DNA of 6,008 nt from contig DNXU01000064.1 in the NCBI GenBank assembly GCA_003505715.1, forward strand, positions 1-6,008, written 5' to 3'. The stretch is from Cyanobacteria bacterium UBA8803. Lineage in GTDB: Bacteria > Cyanobacteriota > Cyanobacteriia > Cyanobacteriales > Coleofasciculaceae. The notes under the pieces are model-generated. The model made no database searches, had not been told where the DNA came from, and worked only from the letters and a program-made list of their open reading frames with translations. The stretch's first letter is position 1. Every line of letters starts with the position of its first letter. Below are positions 1 through 5,893 of the stretch, in pieces. The translations under genes and the position numbers were made by a program.

Positions 1-13
1 TCCGCCCTACCAA

Positions 14-32
14 GGTTGGGGGGTTGGGGGGG
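14..32 (+). other. G-rich tract with G-quadruplex potential
   Basis: The plus strand reads GGTTGGGGGGTTGGGGGGG. Runs of G separated by TT resemble the GG-TT-GG-loop-GG-TT-GG layout of a two-tetrad quadruplex. The tract lies between the inverted heptamers CTACCAA (7-13) and TTGGTAG (66-72). It sits downstream of the ferritin-like gene, whose transcript would carry the C-rich complement. Bases 1-107 otherwise show no convincing gene and no clear terminator. Folding is an inference. Confidence 0.35.
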
Positions 33-107
33 CTATACACCCTTATTTTTTAGGTCTGAAAATCTTTGGTAGAATCCTGTAGCGCGTTAATGAGTAGCAG
101 ATCGAAG

Positions 108-776
108 CTAAACCGTAAGCACCCAAGCGTCACGGTTGTCAGCACTAACAAAAGATGAAGGCACAATTTCAATATTGATGCCCAGCGACTTGAATGTTGC
201 ACGAATTGCTGCGGCATGAGCAGATTCAGTGGAACCGATGCTTGCGCCTGCGGTAATTAAAGCGGGGGTTTTTAACTTAGCCACCTCATTGGTATAAGCG
301 ATCGCGGCGTCGGTTTCCAGAGCTAGTGCCAGCTTAGCAATATTTACATCTGAGTCTAAGTTGCCTTCCTTTTTCTCAATGTAGGATGAAACATCGTAGC
401 TAGACTCTGCCGGAACGGGAGAACCCCCTAAACTGCTAACAGCTGCTGCTAAGGTGTCACGATGTTTTTTGTGGTCGTCTTGGTTACGGAGTGCAAGGGC
501 TAGGACAGCCTTACCTACATCAGTATTAGTCAGTTTACTGGCTGCAAAGCTATATGCCCAAATCGCCTGATGCTCGTAATAGAGTGCGTTGTTGAGAATA
601 TCGATATCATTCTTCTTATCCGCATCTGAGGCAGCACTAACACGAGTAGTAAGTGCTGGCAGGCTCAATGCCCCAGCTACACCTGCTATTGCTCCAGTTA
701 CCAAAATCCCGCGACGTGAAAACGTCTTTGAGCGTTGTGATGCTCTATTATCGAGAGTAATTCTTGCCTTTTCCAA
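108..776 (-). CDS. Tat-exported ferritin-like domain protein
   Basis: The 222-residue product has a twin-arginine signal: S20-R21-R22-G-I-L, then a hydrophobic stretch at about 23-41 and a likely cleavage site after V46-S47-A48. The mature part looks like a four-helix ferritin-like bundle of the Ferritin_2/DUF4439 kind. Helix 1 carries E68-H69, helix 2 an acidic/histidine cluster (D100, D101, H102, H105), helix 3 E154, and helix 4 the E184xxH187 motif, so a full set of candidate di-metal ligands is present. Folding with a cofactor before export would fit Tat use. The start is TTG at 776: an AGGAG lies 7 bases upstream, and there is no in-frame ATG before the signal peptide. It stands 237 bases downstream of the kinase gene on the same strand, so it probably has its own promoter, though I found no convincing one. 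The substrate is unknown; metal or oxidative-stress roles in the periplasm or lumen are inference. Confidence 0.88.
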   Translation of the reverse strand: MEKARITLDNRASQRSKTFSRRGILVTGAIAGVAGALSLPALTTRVSAASDADKKNDIDILNNALYYEHQAIWAYSFAASKLTNTDVGKAVLALALRNQDDHKKHRDTLAAAVSSLGGSPVPAESSYDVSSYIEKKEGNLDSDVNIAKLALALETDAAIAYTNEVAKLKTPALITAGASIGSTESAHAAAIRATFKSLGINIEIVPSSFVSADNRDAWVLTV

Positions 777-783
777 GGGATGA

Positions 784-788
784 CTCCT
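784..788 (-). promoter_or_regulatory. Shine-Dalgarno site fixing a TTG start
   Basis: On the minus strand AGGAG lies 7 bases before the TTG at 776. This spacing is close to ideal and decides the start of the ferritin-like gene, which has no in-frame ATG near its N terminus. Confidence 0.7.
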
Positions 789-837
789 AACTCAGAATTC
801 AGTAATCTAAATAGGTATACGTTGACTTTGCTGAGTT
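789..837 (-). promoter_or_regulatory. Possible leader stem next to the ferritin-like gene's ribosome site
   Basis: AACTCAG at 789-795 (plus strand) and CTGAGTT at 831-837 are a perfect 7-base inverted repeat separated by 35 bases. In a minus-strand transcript the 3' arm directly abuts the AGGAG site at 784-788, so pairing could affect ribosome access. This needs a transcript starting upstream of 837. Because the TSS is unknown, this is only a candidate. Confidence 0.25.
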
Positions 838-1013
838 GGATCTCTCATTCCCAAAAATTTTTTGGCTCTTCCGTAGATACCCCTAGATTTCGGGGGCAGG
901 GAGCAAATGCGTCATCTCGTGTCCGGTTACGTCGATATTTGGCAATGAACTATGAACCATTAACAAAGAACCCAGATGCTTTTACTTCACTCAACTGAGA
1001 AGCGTGATAATTT

Positions 1014-4000
1014 TTATTCCTTAAAATCTAAATCAGTGACGCCTTCCCATCCTTCCGGTACACCATATTGCTGATAGTGCTGGCAGCGTTTCACGTAGAG
1101 CAGCGCTGCCCGATCGTCAGGATTAATCCCTAGTATTTCTTCAAACATGGGCTGCGCTACTGCAAATTCTTGACGGTTGTAAGCCATTACCGCTGGTTCA
1201 AATATGGTCTTGGTTTGCGTCTTTAACTGATTGGTTAATCCCAAGTCTTCATCATACACTTCATAAACCGCAATAGGCTTACTTTTTCCTTTCACGCGGA
1301 CGCGATCGAGGAATCGAAAGCTGTAATTTTGGATATCTTCCACCCGAATTAAGGTATGTATGCTAATTAAAATACCCGCTCCATATAGTTTGGTTAACCC
1401 TTCCAAACGAGAGGCTAAGTTCACGGCATCTGCGATCGCTGTAGTTTCCATGCGTTCTGATTCGCCAATCGTTCCTAGCATTAAGTTGCCTGTATGTAAA
1501 CCAATCCCTATAGAAATAGGGATACGATTCTGCTTTTGTAGATTTTGATTGTACAATGCGACTTCTTTCTGCATGGCCAGCGCTGCTTGCAGAGCATCCT
1601 GCGCTGAGTCGGGAAACAAAGCCATGATCGCATCGCCGATATATTTATCAATAAAACCTTGGTGCTGACGGATTACAGGGCCGACTCGACTGAGATAAGA
1701 GTTGATAAAATTAAAACTTTCCTTAGGTGTCATAGCTTCTGATAGACTTGTAAAGTCGCGGATATCAGAAAACATCACGCTCATTTCTTTTAAAACTTGG
1801 TCGCCTAGCTGCACATCAAGAATACTTTCTCTGTTTAAAAAATTGAGAAAGTGATGGGGCACAAATCGCCCGTAAGCTAGAGTGAGTTTGGCTAAGTTGA
1901 GGTGAGTTTTAATGCGAGCTAGCATTTCACCTTTGTGAATCGGTTTAGATAAATAATCATTAGCTCCCGATTCAAACCCTTCCACGATGTCTTGTACTTG
2001 ATTTTTTGCCGTCAGCATGACAATCGGTAATTCGTGAGCGGGAAAGCGATCGCGGATTTTTTGGCAAACTTCATAGCCTGTCATGTGCGGCATCATTACG
2101 TCAAGTAAAATTAGATCGGGTATTGGTTTATTTTCCAGAGCATTTAAAGCTTCTTGACCATTACTGGCTTCGATGATTTCATAATTATAGAGCGAGAGAT
2201 TGTTGATTAAAACTTGTCTATTCACTGGTTCGTCATCAACAATTAAAACTTTACAGTGTTTGGTATTTGCGCCATTTGAAGCTGACTTTTGAACCGTCAT
2301 TATGCTGGCTAGTTCGGCAGTAATACTATCTGGAATAATGCTAATTTTATTTAGAGATTCAACTTGACCTTGAGAACGCGGCAAAGTAAAGGTAAATTGA
2401 GAGCCTTCTCCCGGCTTAGACTTAACACTAATCTTCCCTCCGTGCAATTCCACCAGCTTTTTGGTAACAGCAAGTCCTAAGCCAGTGCCACCATACTCTC
2501 TAGCTGAAGAACCTTCTACCTGTTCAAAAGATTGAAATATCCGTTCAAATTGCTCTTCAGGAATGCCAATGCCCGTATCGGCAACTGTAATCGCTATTTG
2601 TTGATTGTTGCTTGTTGATGCTTCAGGGTCAGAAACCATTAATCTAGCTGAAACTTCAACGGTGCCAGCAGGAGTGAATTTAATCGCATTCCCTACTAAA
2701 TTATATAGAACTTGTTGCAGGCGATTTTCATCGGCTGCTGCACTGGGTAAATCTTCAGGAATGCTGTTGAGTAACCGTAAATTTTTCTGTTTGGCTAAAG
2801 GTTGGCTGAGGGTGAGAACCAATTGGGTTACCGATCGCAAGTCTACCGGCTTCACTTGCAGTTCTACATTCTTATGTCTGAGTTTGGCAAAATCGAGAAT
2901 ATCGTTGACCAAACTAGCCAGACGGCGACCGCTAGAAACTATTAATTTGAGGTTAGCTTGAGTAGGTGAGGACAGTTCTCCCGTTGCGCCGTCGAGCAGA
3001 GATTCAGCAAGTCCGATAATGCCGTTGAGGGGGGTGCGGAGTTCGTGGGAGGTGTTAGCCAGAAATTCATCTTTAAGTTGATCGAAACGTTTTAGTTCCT
3101 CATTTTGCTGCTCTAGGGTGTCAAAGGATTGCTGTAGTTGCCTTGCCATGCTGTTGAAAGAGTTGGCAAGTTTTCTCAATTCCTTGATGCCTTTGACTTT
3201 TATTTTCTGCTGGAGTTGTCCGCTAGCGATCGCTTGAGAAGCTAGGTTTAATTGGAAGATCGGGCGGGCAATCAAACTAGCCGTGAGGATGGCCATGCCT
3301 ATAGCGATCGCTAAAGCCACTAAACAAAGCACAATGGTCATGCGAGTGTTATGGTCGATCTGCTCCATGAAATCCGATTCAGGGATAACTGTGACAATCA
3401 ACCAGTCCAAACCAAACCGATCGCGCCAAGGTATCACCTTGATAAACTGGCGCTGACTCTCCCCAAGAAAATTACCCTTTTTGATCTTAAATTCCAGTTG
3501 TTGGCTGTTCTTGATTTCCCTAAAGTTACCAAACCTTTTCTGCAAATACTGGGCTGTGGCTAGAATCAAGGGATCTTTACTAGCTAAGACTTGGAGCCGA
3601 TGCGACTTGCCATTCACCATTGTGAAAGGTGGCTCGGTACTCGAACTAGCCACAATTAATCCATTGCGCTCGATGATGAAAATTTGGCCGGATGGGCTAA
3701 CCTTTAATTGGCTTAAGAAATCACTGATTTCAGAGAGGCGGCGATCGAACCCAATCACACCGATAATTTTGCGGTTGCGATCGCGAACCGGACAGTTAAA
3801 AGAGAGTGATAAGATATCAGGACGTTTTTCCCATTGATAAATCTGGCTCCAGATTGGTTGGGCTGCCTTGAGAGTCTCGGCATACCAAGCCTCCTTCTGA
3901 TATTCGTATTTTCCCGTATTATGACCAGGTATGATCCGATTTCCCTGGCTATCTGTCGTGTAGATAATGTTCTCAGAGTTGCCGTATAGTCTGAGGGAAG

Positions 4001-4424
4001 CCTCGCCGATAACTAGCTTGTTATCCTTCGGCCTGTATCCAGCGGCAATAAAGTCGCCTGTGGTAGAGCCAAAGCTGAGAAAACCAACATTAAACTCCTG
4101 CATCTGTTTCCAGTAGAATTGCCCTTGCGCCTTGAGGTCTTTGGAATCGAGCAATCCTAATTCGATCGCATCGGTGTTAACTCTAGCTACCTGCCTAGCT
4201 GCGTCGAAGTAGCTACTCAGGTGCTGCTCAACGCGAGAGCTAGCTTCGTTTTGCAACCGTAGCACTAAGTTGTGGACAGCTTTTTGTCCATTGTGGAAGG
4301 AGAGATAGCCAACCAAACCAACGACAGCAAAGATTTGCAGGACAAAGGGAACAATCAAAACGGTTTGTAGAGAAGTCTGTTTTGGGAATTGGGCGAATAA
4401 GCGGTTCAATGACCGGGTTAACAC
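1014..4424 (-). CDS. Hybrid sensor histidine kinase/response regulator with adenylate cyclase output
   Basis: The 1136-residue membrane protein has these parts: TM1 about 21-43; extracytoplasmic double-Cache sensor about 50-345; TM2 about 362-385; HAMP to about 435; a short coiled coil; HisKA with phospho-acceptor H460 (NTSHELRTPL); and HATPase with N575/N579, D616-T-G-I-G and G645-G-T-G-L-G. A receiver domain follows (about 724-842) with D730/D731, phospho-acceptor D775, T805 and K827. A class III cyclase domain (about 876-1056) has metal aspartates D887 (FSDIRDFT) and D931 (IGDAIMALF), purine-selecting K927 and T995, and catalytic N1002 and R1006. The Lys/Thr pair is the cyanobacterial CyaC-type adenylate cyclase signature, so ATP-to-cAMP is favoured over cGMP. 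The tail (about 1070-1120) is helical and TPR-like. All catalytic residues appear intact. The signal binding Cache is unknown. CyaC proper has GAF rather than Cache input, so I give no symbol. The start is GTG at 4424 with GGGAG 9 bases upstream, followed by the usual N terminus of this family. Confidence 0.95.
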   Translation of the reverse strand: MLTRSLNRLFAQFPKQTSLQTVLIVPFVLQIFAVVGLVGYLSFHNGQKAVHNLVLRLQNEASSRVEQHLSSYFDAARQVARVNTDAIELGLLDSKDLKAQGQFYWKQMQEFNVGFLSFGSTTGDFIAAGYRPKDNKLVIGEASLRLYGNSENIIYTTDSQGNRIIPGHNTGKYEYQKEAWYAETLKAAQPIWSQIYQWEKRPDILSLSFNCPVRDRNRKIIGVIGFDRRLSEISDFLSQLKVSPSGQIFIIERNGLIVASSSTEPPFTMVNGKSHRLQVLASKDPLILATAQYLQKRFGNFREIKNSQQLEFKIKKGNFLGESQRQFIKVIPWRDRFGLDWLIVTVIPESDFMEQIDHNTRMTIVLCLVALAIAIGMAILTASLIARPIFQLNLASQAIASGQLQQKIKVKGIKELRKLANSFNSMARQLQQSFDTLEQQNEELKRFDQLKDEFLANTSHELRTPLNGIIGLAESLLDGATGELSSPTQANLKLIVSSGRRLASLVNDILDFAKLRHKNVELQVKPVDLRSVTQLVLTLSQPLAKQKNLRLLNSIPEDLPSAAADENRLQQVLYNLVGNAIKFTPAGTVEVSARLMVSDPEASTSNNQQIAITVADTGIGIPEEQFERIFQSFEQVEGSSAREYGGTGLGLAVTKKLVELHGGKISVKSKPGEGSQFTFTLPRSQGQVESLNKISIIPDSITAELASIMTVQKSASNGANTKHCKVLIVDDEPVNRQVLINNLSLYNYEIIEASNGQEALNALENKPIPDLILLDVMMPHMTGYEVCQKIRDRFPAHELPIVMLTAKNQVQDIVEGFESGANDYLSKPIHKGEMLARIKTHLNLAKLTLAYGRFVPHHFLNFLNRESILDVQLGDQVLKEMSVMFSDIRDFTSLSEAMTPKESFNFINSYLSRVGPVIRQHQGFIDKYIGDAIMALFPDSAQDALQAALAMQKEVALYNQNLQKQNRIPISIGIGLHTGNLMLGTIGESERMETTAIADAVNLASRLEGLTKLYGAGILISIHTLIRVEDIQNYSFRFLDRVRVKGKSKPIAVYEVYDEDLGLTNQLKTQTKTIFEPAVMAYNRQEFAVAQPMFEEILGINPDDRAALLYVKRCQHYQQYGVPEGWEGVTDLDFKE

Positions 4425-4438
4425 GGGCGATCGCTCCC
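4425..4438 (-). promoter_or_regulatory. Shine-Dalgarno site with HIP1 octamer before the kinase GTG
   Basis: GGGAG (minus strand, 4438-4434) lies 9 bases before the GTG start. The spacer is made of the HIP1 octamer GCGATCGC (4427-4434) plus CC. In RNA the block can fold back: GG and GC pair with the GCCC just before the start codon, leaving an A bulge and a GAUC loop, so the ribosome site could be partly masked. The stem is only about four pairs, so this is tentative. Confidence 0.5.
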
Positions 4439-4480
4439 ATTTGTTAAATGGCCTAAGTTGGTTTATTTTTTAAATTTGGC

Positions 4481-4509
4481 ATAATACAGAGCAATCTTTC
4501 TGTTGAAAA
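4481..4509 (-). promoter_or_regulatory. Candidate sigma70-type promoter of the kinase gene
   Basis: On the minus strand TTTTCA (4509-4504) and TATTAT (4486-4481) are separated by 17 bases. They match the -35 consensus at 4 of 6 and the -10 consensus at 5 of 6 positions. The predicted leader is about 50 bases. The -35 element overlaps the T-rich tail of the upstream terminator, so the promoter begins as soon as the previous unit ends. Confidence 0.35.
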
Positions 4510-4551
4510 TAATCCCCAAAAGCCTCACCCATTAAGGCTTTTGGGGATTAT
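4509..4551 (-). terminator. Strong hairpin terminator after the TMEM14-family gene
   Basis: ATAATCCCCAAAAGCCT (4509-4525) and its exact complement AGGCTTTTGGGGATTAT (4535-4551) form a perfect 17-pair stem with a 9-base loop (CACCCATTA on the plus strand). Read on the minus strand, the stem ends in GGGGATTATTTTC, giving a T-rich tail, so it should act as an intrinsic terminator for the gene at 4669-5013 although it lies 117 bases past its stop. It separates that gene from the kinase. Confidence 0.75.
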
Positions 4552-4572
4552 CATTACCCCTTCATTCAAAGT

Positions 4573-4587
4573 AAGGCAGAGAGCCTT
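4573..4587. repeat. Small inverted repeat
   Basis: AAGGC (4573-4577) and GCCTT (4583-4587) enclose a 5-base AGAGA loop, between the TMEM14-family gene and its main terminator. There is no T-tract beyond it. It could stabilise the 3' end of the transcript, but it may be chance. Confidence 0.25.
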
Positions 4588-4636
4588 GGCTAGGAGCAAT
4601 CAACGGAATTTGCTATAAGCCTCAAGATAACTTTCT

Positions 4637-4668
4637 CTCCCTCAGCTCCCTCAGCTCCCCAGCTCTCC
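4637..4668. repeat. C/T-rich short tandem repeat
   Basis: CTCCCTCAG occurs twice in tandem (4637-4645 and 4646-4654), followed by the variant CTCCCCAG (4655-4662) and then CTCTCC, ending right at the stop codon of the TMEM14-family gene. Short degenerate tandem repeats of this kind are common between cyanobacterial genes. No function is evident. Confidence 0.55.
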
Positions 4669-5013
4669 CTATTGCAATAAGCCTTCGGTAGTAAACAAGC
4701 TCAGCAAAAATAAAACCGTGGCTGTTCCAGAAAGCAGCATCATCATCCCTGCTGGCATGAAACTACGGGTGCGGAACAACCGAATTATAAAGACGATAAA
4801 TAGCACCAAGGCAATAAATGTGGCTATCCCCAATCCCAACGCTGGTGTCTGACGACAAAGGAACCAAGCCGCCAGCAGGCCGAGGCCACTTCCCAGACCT
4901 GATAACAGTGAAACTTGGCTCTTGGCTTTGACATATCCCATCACTCCACCCACTAAGACTAGCAAGGCGTAAATTAGGATAGACCAAGTAGTAATTTCAA
5001 ATAAATTGTTCAT
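4669..5013 (-). CDS. TMEM14-family small membrane protein
   Basis: The product is 114 residues from the ATG at 5013. It is almost entirely hydrophobic, with about four helices (roughly 11-27, 36-52, 57-79 and 87-107). The family signature is seen in the first half: G22-G-V-M-G-Y-V-K-A-K-S followed by the small-residue run S38-G-L-G-S-G-L-G. RLFRTRSF at about 78-85 forms a positively charged loop. TMEM14 (UPF0136) proteins occur in cyanobacteria, plastids and mitochondria. The plastid FAX members are linked to fatty-acid export and animal TMEM14C to porphyrin handling, but the substrate here cannot be read from sequence. The Shine-Dalgarno match is weak. An in-frame GTG at 5088 would add a hydrophilic 25-residue N terminus atypical of the family, and it would overlap the divergent small ORF, so I prefer the ATG. 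Transcription probably ends at the hairpin 4509-4551. Confidence 0.87.
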   Translation of the reverse strand: MNNLFEITTWSILIYALLVLVGGVMGYVKAKSQVSLLSGLGSGLGLLAAWFLCRQTPALGLGIATFIALVLFIVFIIRLFRTRSFMPAGMMMLLSGTATVLFLLSLFTTEGLLQ

Positions 5014-5061
5014 TTTCTGAGATTTACGAGTATCAGGGGTTAATTTAAAAAACGAAGCGTT

Positions 5062-5066
5062 AGGAG
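5062..5066 (+). promoter_or_regulatory. Shine-Dalgarno site of the small membrane ORF
   Basis: AGGAG lies 10 bases before the ATG at 5077 on the plus strand. A second, closer AGGA is at 5071-5074. It is the main evidence, besides composition, that the short ORF is translated. Confidence 0.45.
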
Positions 5067-5076
5067 ATTTAGGATT

Positions 5077-5172
5077 ATGACCTCCCACGAACTGTTTATG
5101 TTAGTACTGCTACTGAGTCCTGGCCTGTTACTTTCGGTGATTATCATGTTGAGCTTTGCTGCTGGCGGCTAG
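5077..5172 (+). CDS. Probable 31-residue single-helix membrane protein
   Basis: An ATG-started frame encodes 31 residues, beginning MTSHELFMLV and ending LSFAAGG. After a short polar N terminus (TSHE), residues 6-28 form one continuous hydrophobic segment with a central S14-P15-G16 kink, long enough to span a membrane. The stop is TAG at 5170. It is divergent from the TMEM14-family gene, with 63 bases between the two ATGs, so both may be driven from the same short spacer or from inside each other's leader. Size and shape resemble the one-helix subunits of cyanobacterial photosynthetic and NDH complexes, but I do not recognise it as PetL/M/N, PsbM/N/X/Y, PsaI/J/M or another known one. Such a short frame could arise by chance, and a T-rich strand favours hydrophobic codons. 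The Shine-Dalgarno site makes it more likely than not, but only just. Confidence 0.45.
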   Translation: MTSHELFMLVLLLSPGLLLSVIIMLSFAAGG

Positions 5173-5226
5173 TTGGGTCAGTTTTTCCAGACAGGACATA
5201 GAACCTGATTATGACACAAGGAACTG

Positions 5227-5250
5227 GAAGAAACCTTCTCAAGTTTCTTC
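5227..5250 (+). repeat. Stem-loop downstream of the small ORF
   Basis: GAAGAAAC (5227-5234) pairs exactly with GTTTCTTC (5243-5250). TT (5236-5237) also pairs with AA (5241-5242) past a single bulged C, giving a ten-pair stem with a CTC loop. It starts 55 bases after the small ORF's stop. There is no T-tract on the plus strand, so it is a 3'-end stabiliser or weak terminator at best. Confidence 0.4.
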
Positions 5251-5342
5251 TCTGGGTGGCACCAGCACGAGGGGCGTTCTTATTTTCCTATCCTCATGCT
5301 CGCGTCAGCCACTGCTAACCAAAAAGTATACCACTCACTCTA

Positions 5343-5393
5343 AGGCAGAAATAACCCCCCATTGCAGTAGCAAGACTTCCCTGCAACCTGCCT
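5343..5393. repeat. Nested inverted repeats, possible structured RNA or 3' end of the DUF760 transcript
   Basis: Two perfect six-base inverted repeats are nested: the outer AGGCAG (5343-5348) with CTGCCT (5388-5393), and the inner TTGCAG (5362-5367) with CTGCAA (5381-5386). On the 3' side they are separated by one base, on the 5' side by 13, which would form a large asymmetric internal loop. The element lies about 43 bases past the DUF760 stop. Confidence 0.3.
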
Positions 5394-5435
5394 CAAGTAA
5401 TTAGAGAGGGTAAAGTGTATCTAAAAGTACATTAT

Positions 5436-5816
5436 TTAACGTTCGGGACGCTGGGAGGAATCATTAGGCTTCTCCCCATGATGAGGTTTTTGATGCAAGG
5501 TCAATGAATTGCTTACCATGGCCTCGAGTTCCATACGTTGTTCCATCCGACGCAAGAAATAGCCCGTCATCATTGCTGAAGCCAGTAGTCCAGCTAAGTT
5601 TTCCCGATCGGTTGTGATTTGCACGTTAAAGTGATCTGAAGGGAGCATCCCAACCAGCCCCTGAACGTTCTGAGAAATGATTTGTTGAATTTCCGGACTC
5701 GCAGACTTGGCAACCTGTGATAAAACATCAGGAGATTGGTGCTGGAGATAGTTCAGAAGTTGGTTAACTGACTCATCTTCAGGGTGAGAATTGAAAAAGT
5801 CAGAGTTAAAGACCAT
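5436..5816 (-). CDS. DUF760 domain protein
   Basis: The 126-residue soluble protein carries the DUF760 domain over about residues 17-100. Recognisable blocks are LLNYLQHQSPDVLSQVAKSASPE-type helices, Q48-N-V-Q-G-L-V-G-M-L-P-S, and the conserved I67-T-T-D-R-E-N-L-A-G-L-L-A-S-A-M-M-T-G-Y-F-L stretch followed by the charged R89-x3-Q-R-M-E-L-E. The C-terminal tail (about 104-126) is polar, rich in His, Pro and charged residues, and probably disordered. The family occurs in cyanobacteria and in chloroplast-targeted plant proteins; its biochemical role is not established. There is no signal peptide or membrane helix, so it should be cytoplasmic. The ATG at 5816 has a GAGAG about 4 bases upstream, a short but usable spacing. 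It appears to be a single-gene unit, with a 263-base spacer on its 3' side and repeats upstream. Confidence 0.87.
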   Translation of the reverse strand: MVFNSDFFNSHPEDESVNQLLNYLQHQSPDVLSQVAKSASPEIQQIISQNVQGLVGMLPSDHFNVQITTDRENLAGLLASAMMTGYFLRRMEQRMELEAMVSNSLTLHQKPHHGEKPNDSSQRPER

Positions 5817-5893
5817 TAGACTCTCAAGTGTGAGTTACTTAGTTTCTACTCTAAACGATTGTGCTAGCAGCCGACTCCTGCTTCTGGTCATAA

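Larger units (their letters stand above)
777..1013. other. Spacer between kinase and ferritin-like genes
   Basis: This 237-base spacer lies between the stop of the kinase gene and the start of the ferritin-like gene, both on the minus strand. It should contain the promoter of the latter, but no good -35/-10 pair stands out. It holds a near-palindrome CCAAAAATTTTTTGG (851-865), a short CCCC/GGGG inverted repeat around 881-896, and the leader inverted repeat 789-837. I see no strong terminator after the kinase gene: the pairing near 985-1002 has a bulge and almost no loop. Confidence 0.5.
5173..5435. other. Gene-poor spacer with inverted repeats
   Basis: The stretch lies between two converging ends: the small plus-strand ORF and the minus-strand DUF760 gene. 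No frame here is convincing. It contains a hairpin at 5227-5250, a small CTGG/CCAG stem (5252-5265) and a nested pair of inverted repeats (5343-5393). It may hold the 3' ends of both transcripts or an unrecognised small RNA. No T-tract terminator was found for DUF760. Confidence 0.4.

Noticed and set aside
780..998. A 72-codon plus-strand frame in the spacer between kinase and ferritin-like genes
   Set aside because: Its only purine-rich upstream stretch directly touches the ATG with no spacing, the product shows no recognisable domain or membrane segment, and the stretch is needed as the leader of the ferritin-like gene.
985..1002. Terminator after the kinase gene
   Set aside because: The seven possible pairs need a two-base bulge and leave only a two-base loop, and no T-tract follows on the minus strand.
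4240..4440. ATG at 4440 as the start of the kinase gene or of a separate protein
   Set aside because: It is in a different frame from the kinase. The kinase GTG at 4424 gives the expected N terminus with TM1, and the 66-codon frame is a shadow.
4542..4560. Fur-box-like sequence (TAATGATAATC on the minus strand)
   Set aside because: About 13 of 19 positions fit the classical consensus, but most of it is the terminator stem and its edge, and it lies well upstream of the candidate kinase promoter. The match is best explained by AT-rich chance.
4669..5088. Longer TMEM14-family start at the GTG (5088)
   Set aside because: It adds 25 hydrophilic residues not expected in the family and overlaps the divergent small ORF; the ATG at 5013 starts just before the first helix.
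5211..5318. A 35-codon ATG frame downstream of the small membrane ORF
   Set aside because: No Shine-Dalgarno site, overlap with the stem-loop at 5227-5250, and no coherent hydrophobic or domain pattern.
5156..5404. An 82-codon plus-strand frame from a TTG
   Set aside because: It overlaps the better-supported small ORF in another frame, has no good ribosome site, and its low-complexity Ser/Thr/Lys-rich product looks like translated spacer.
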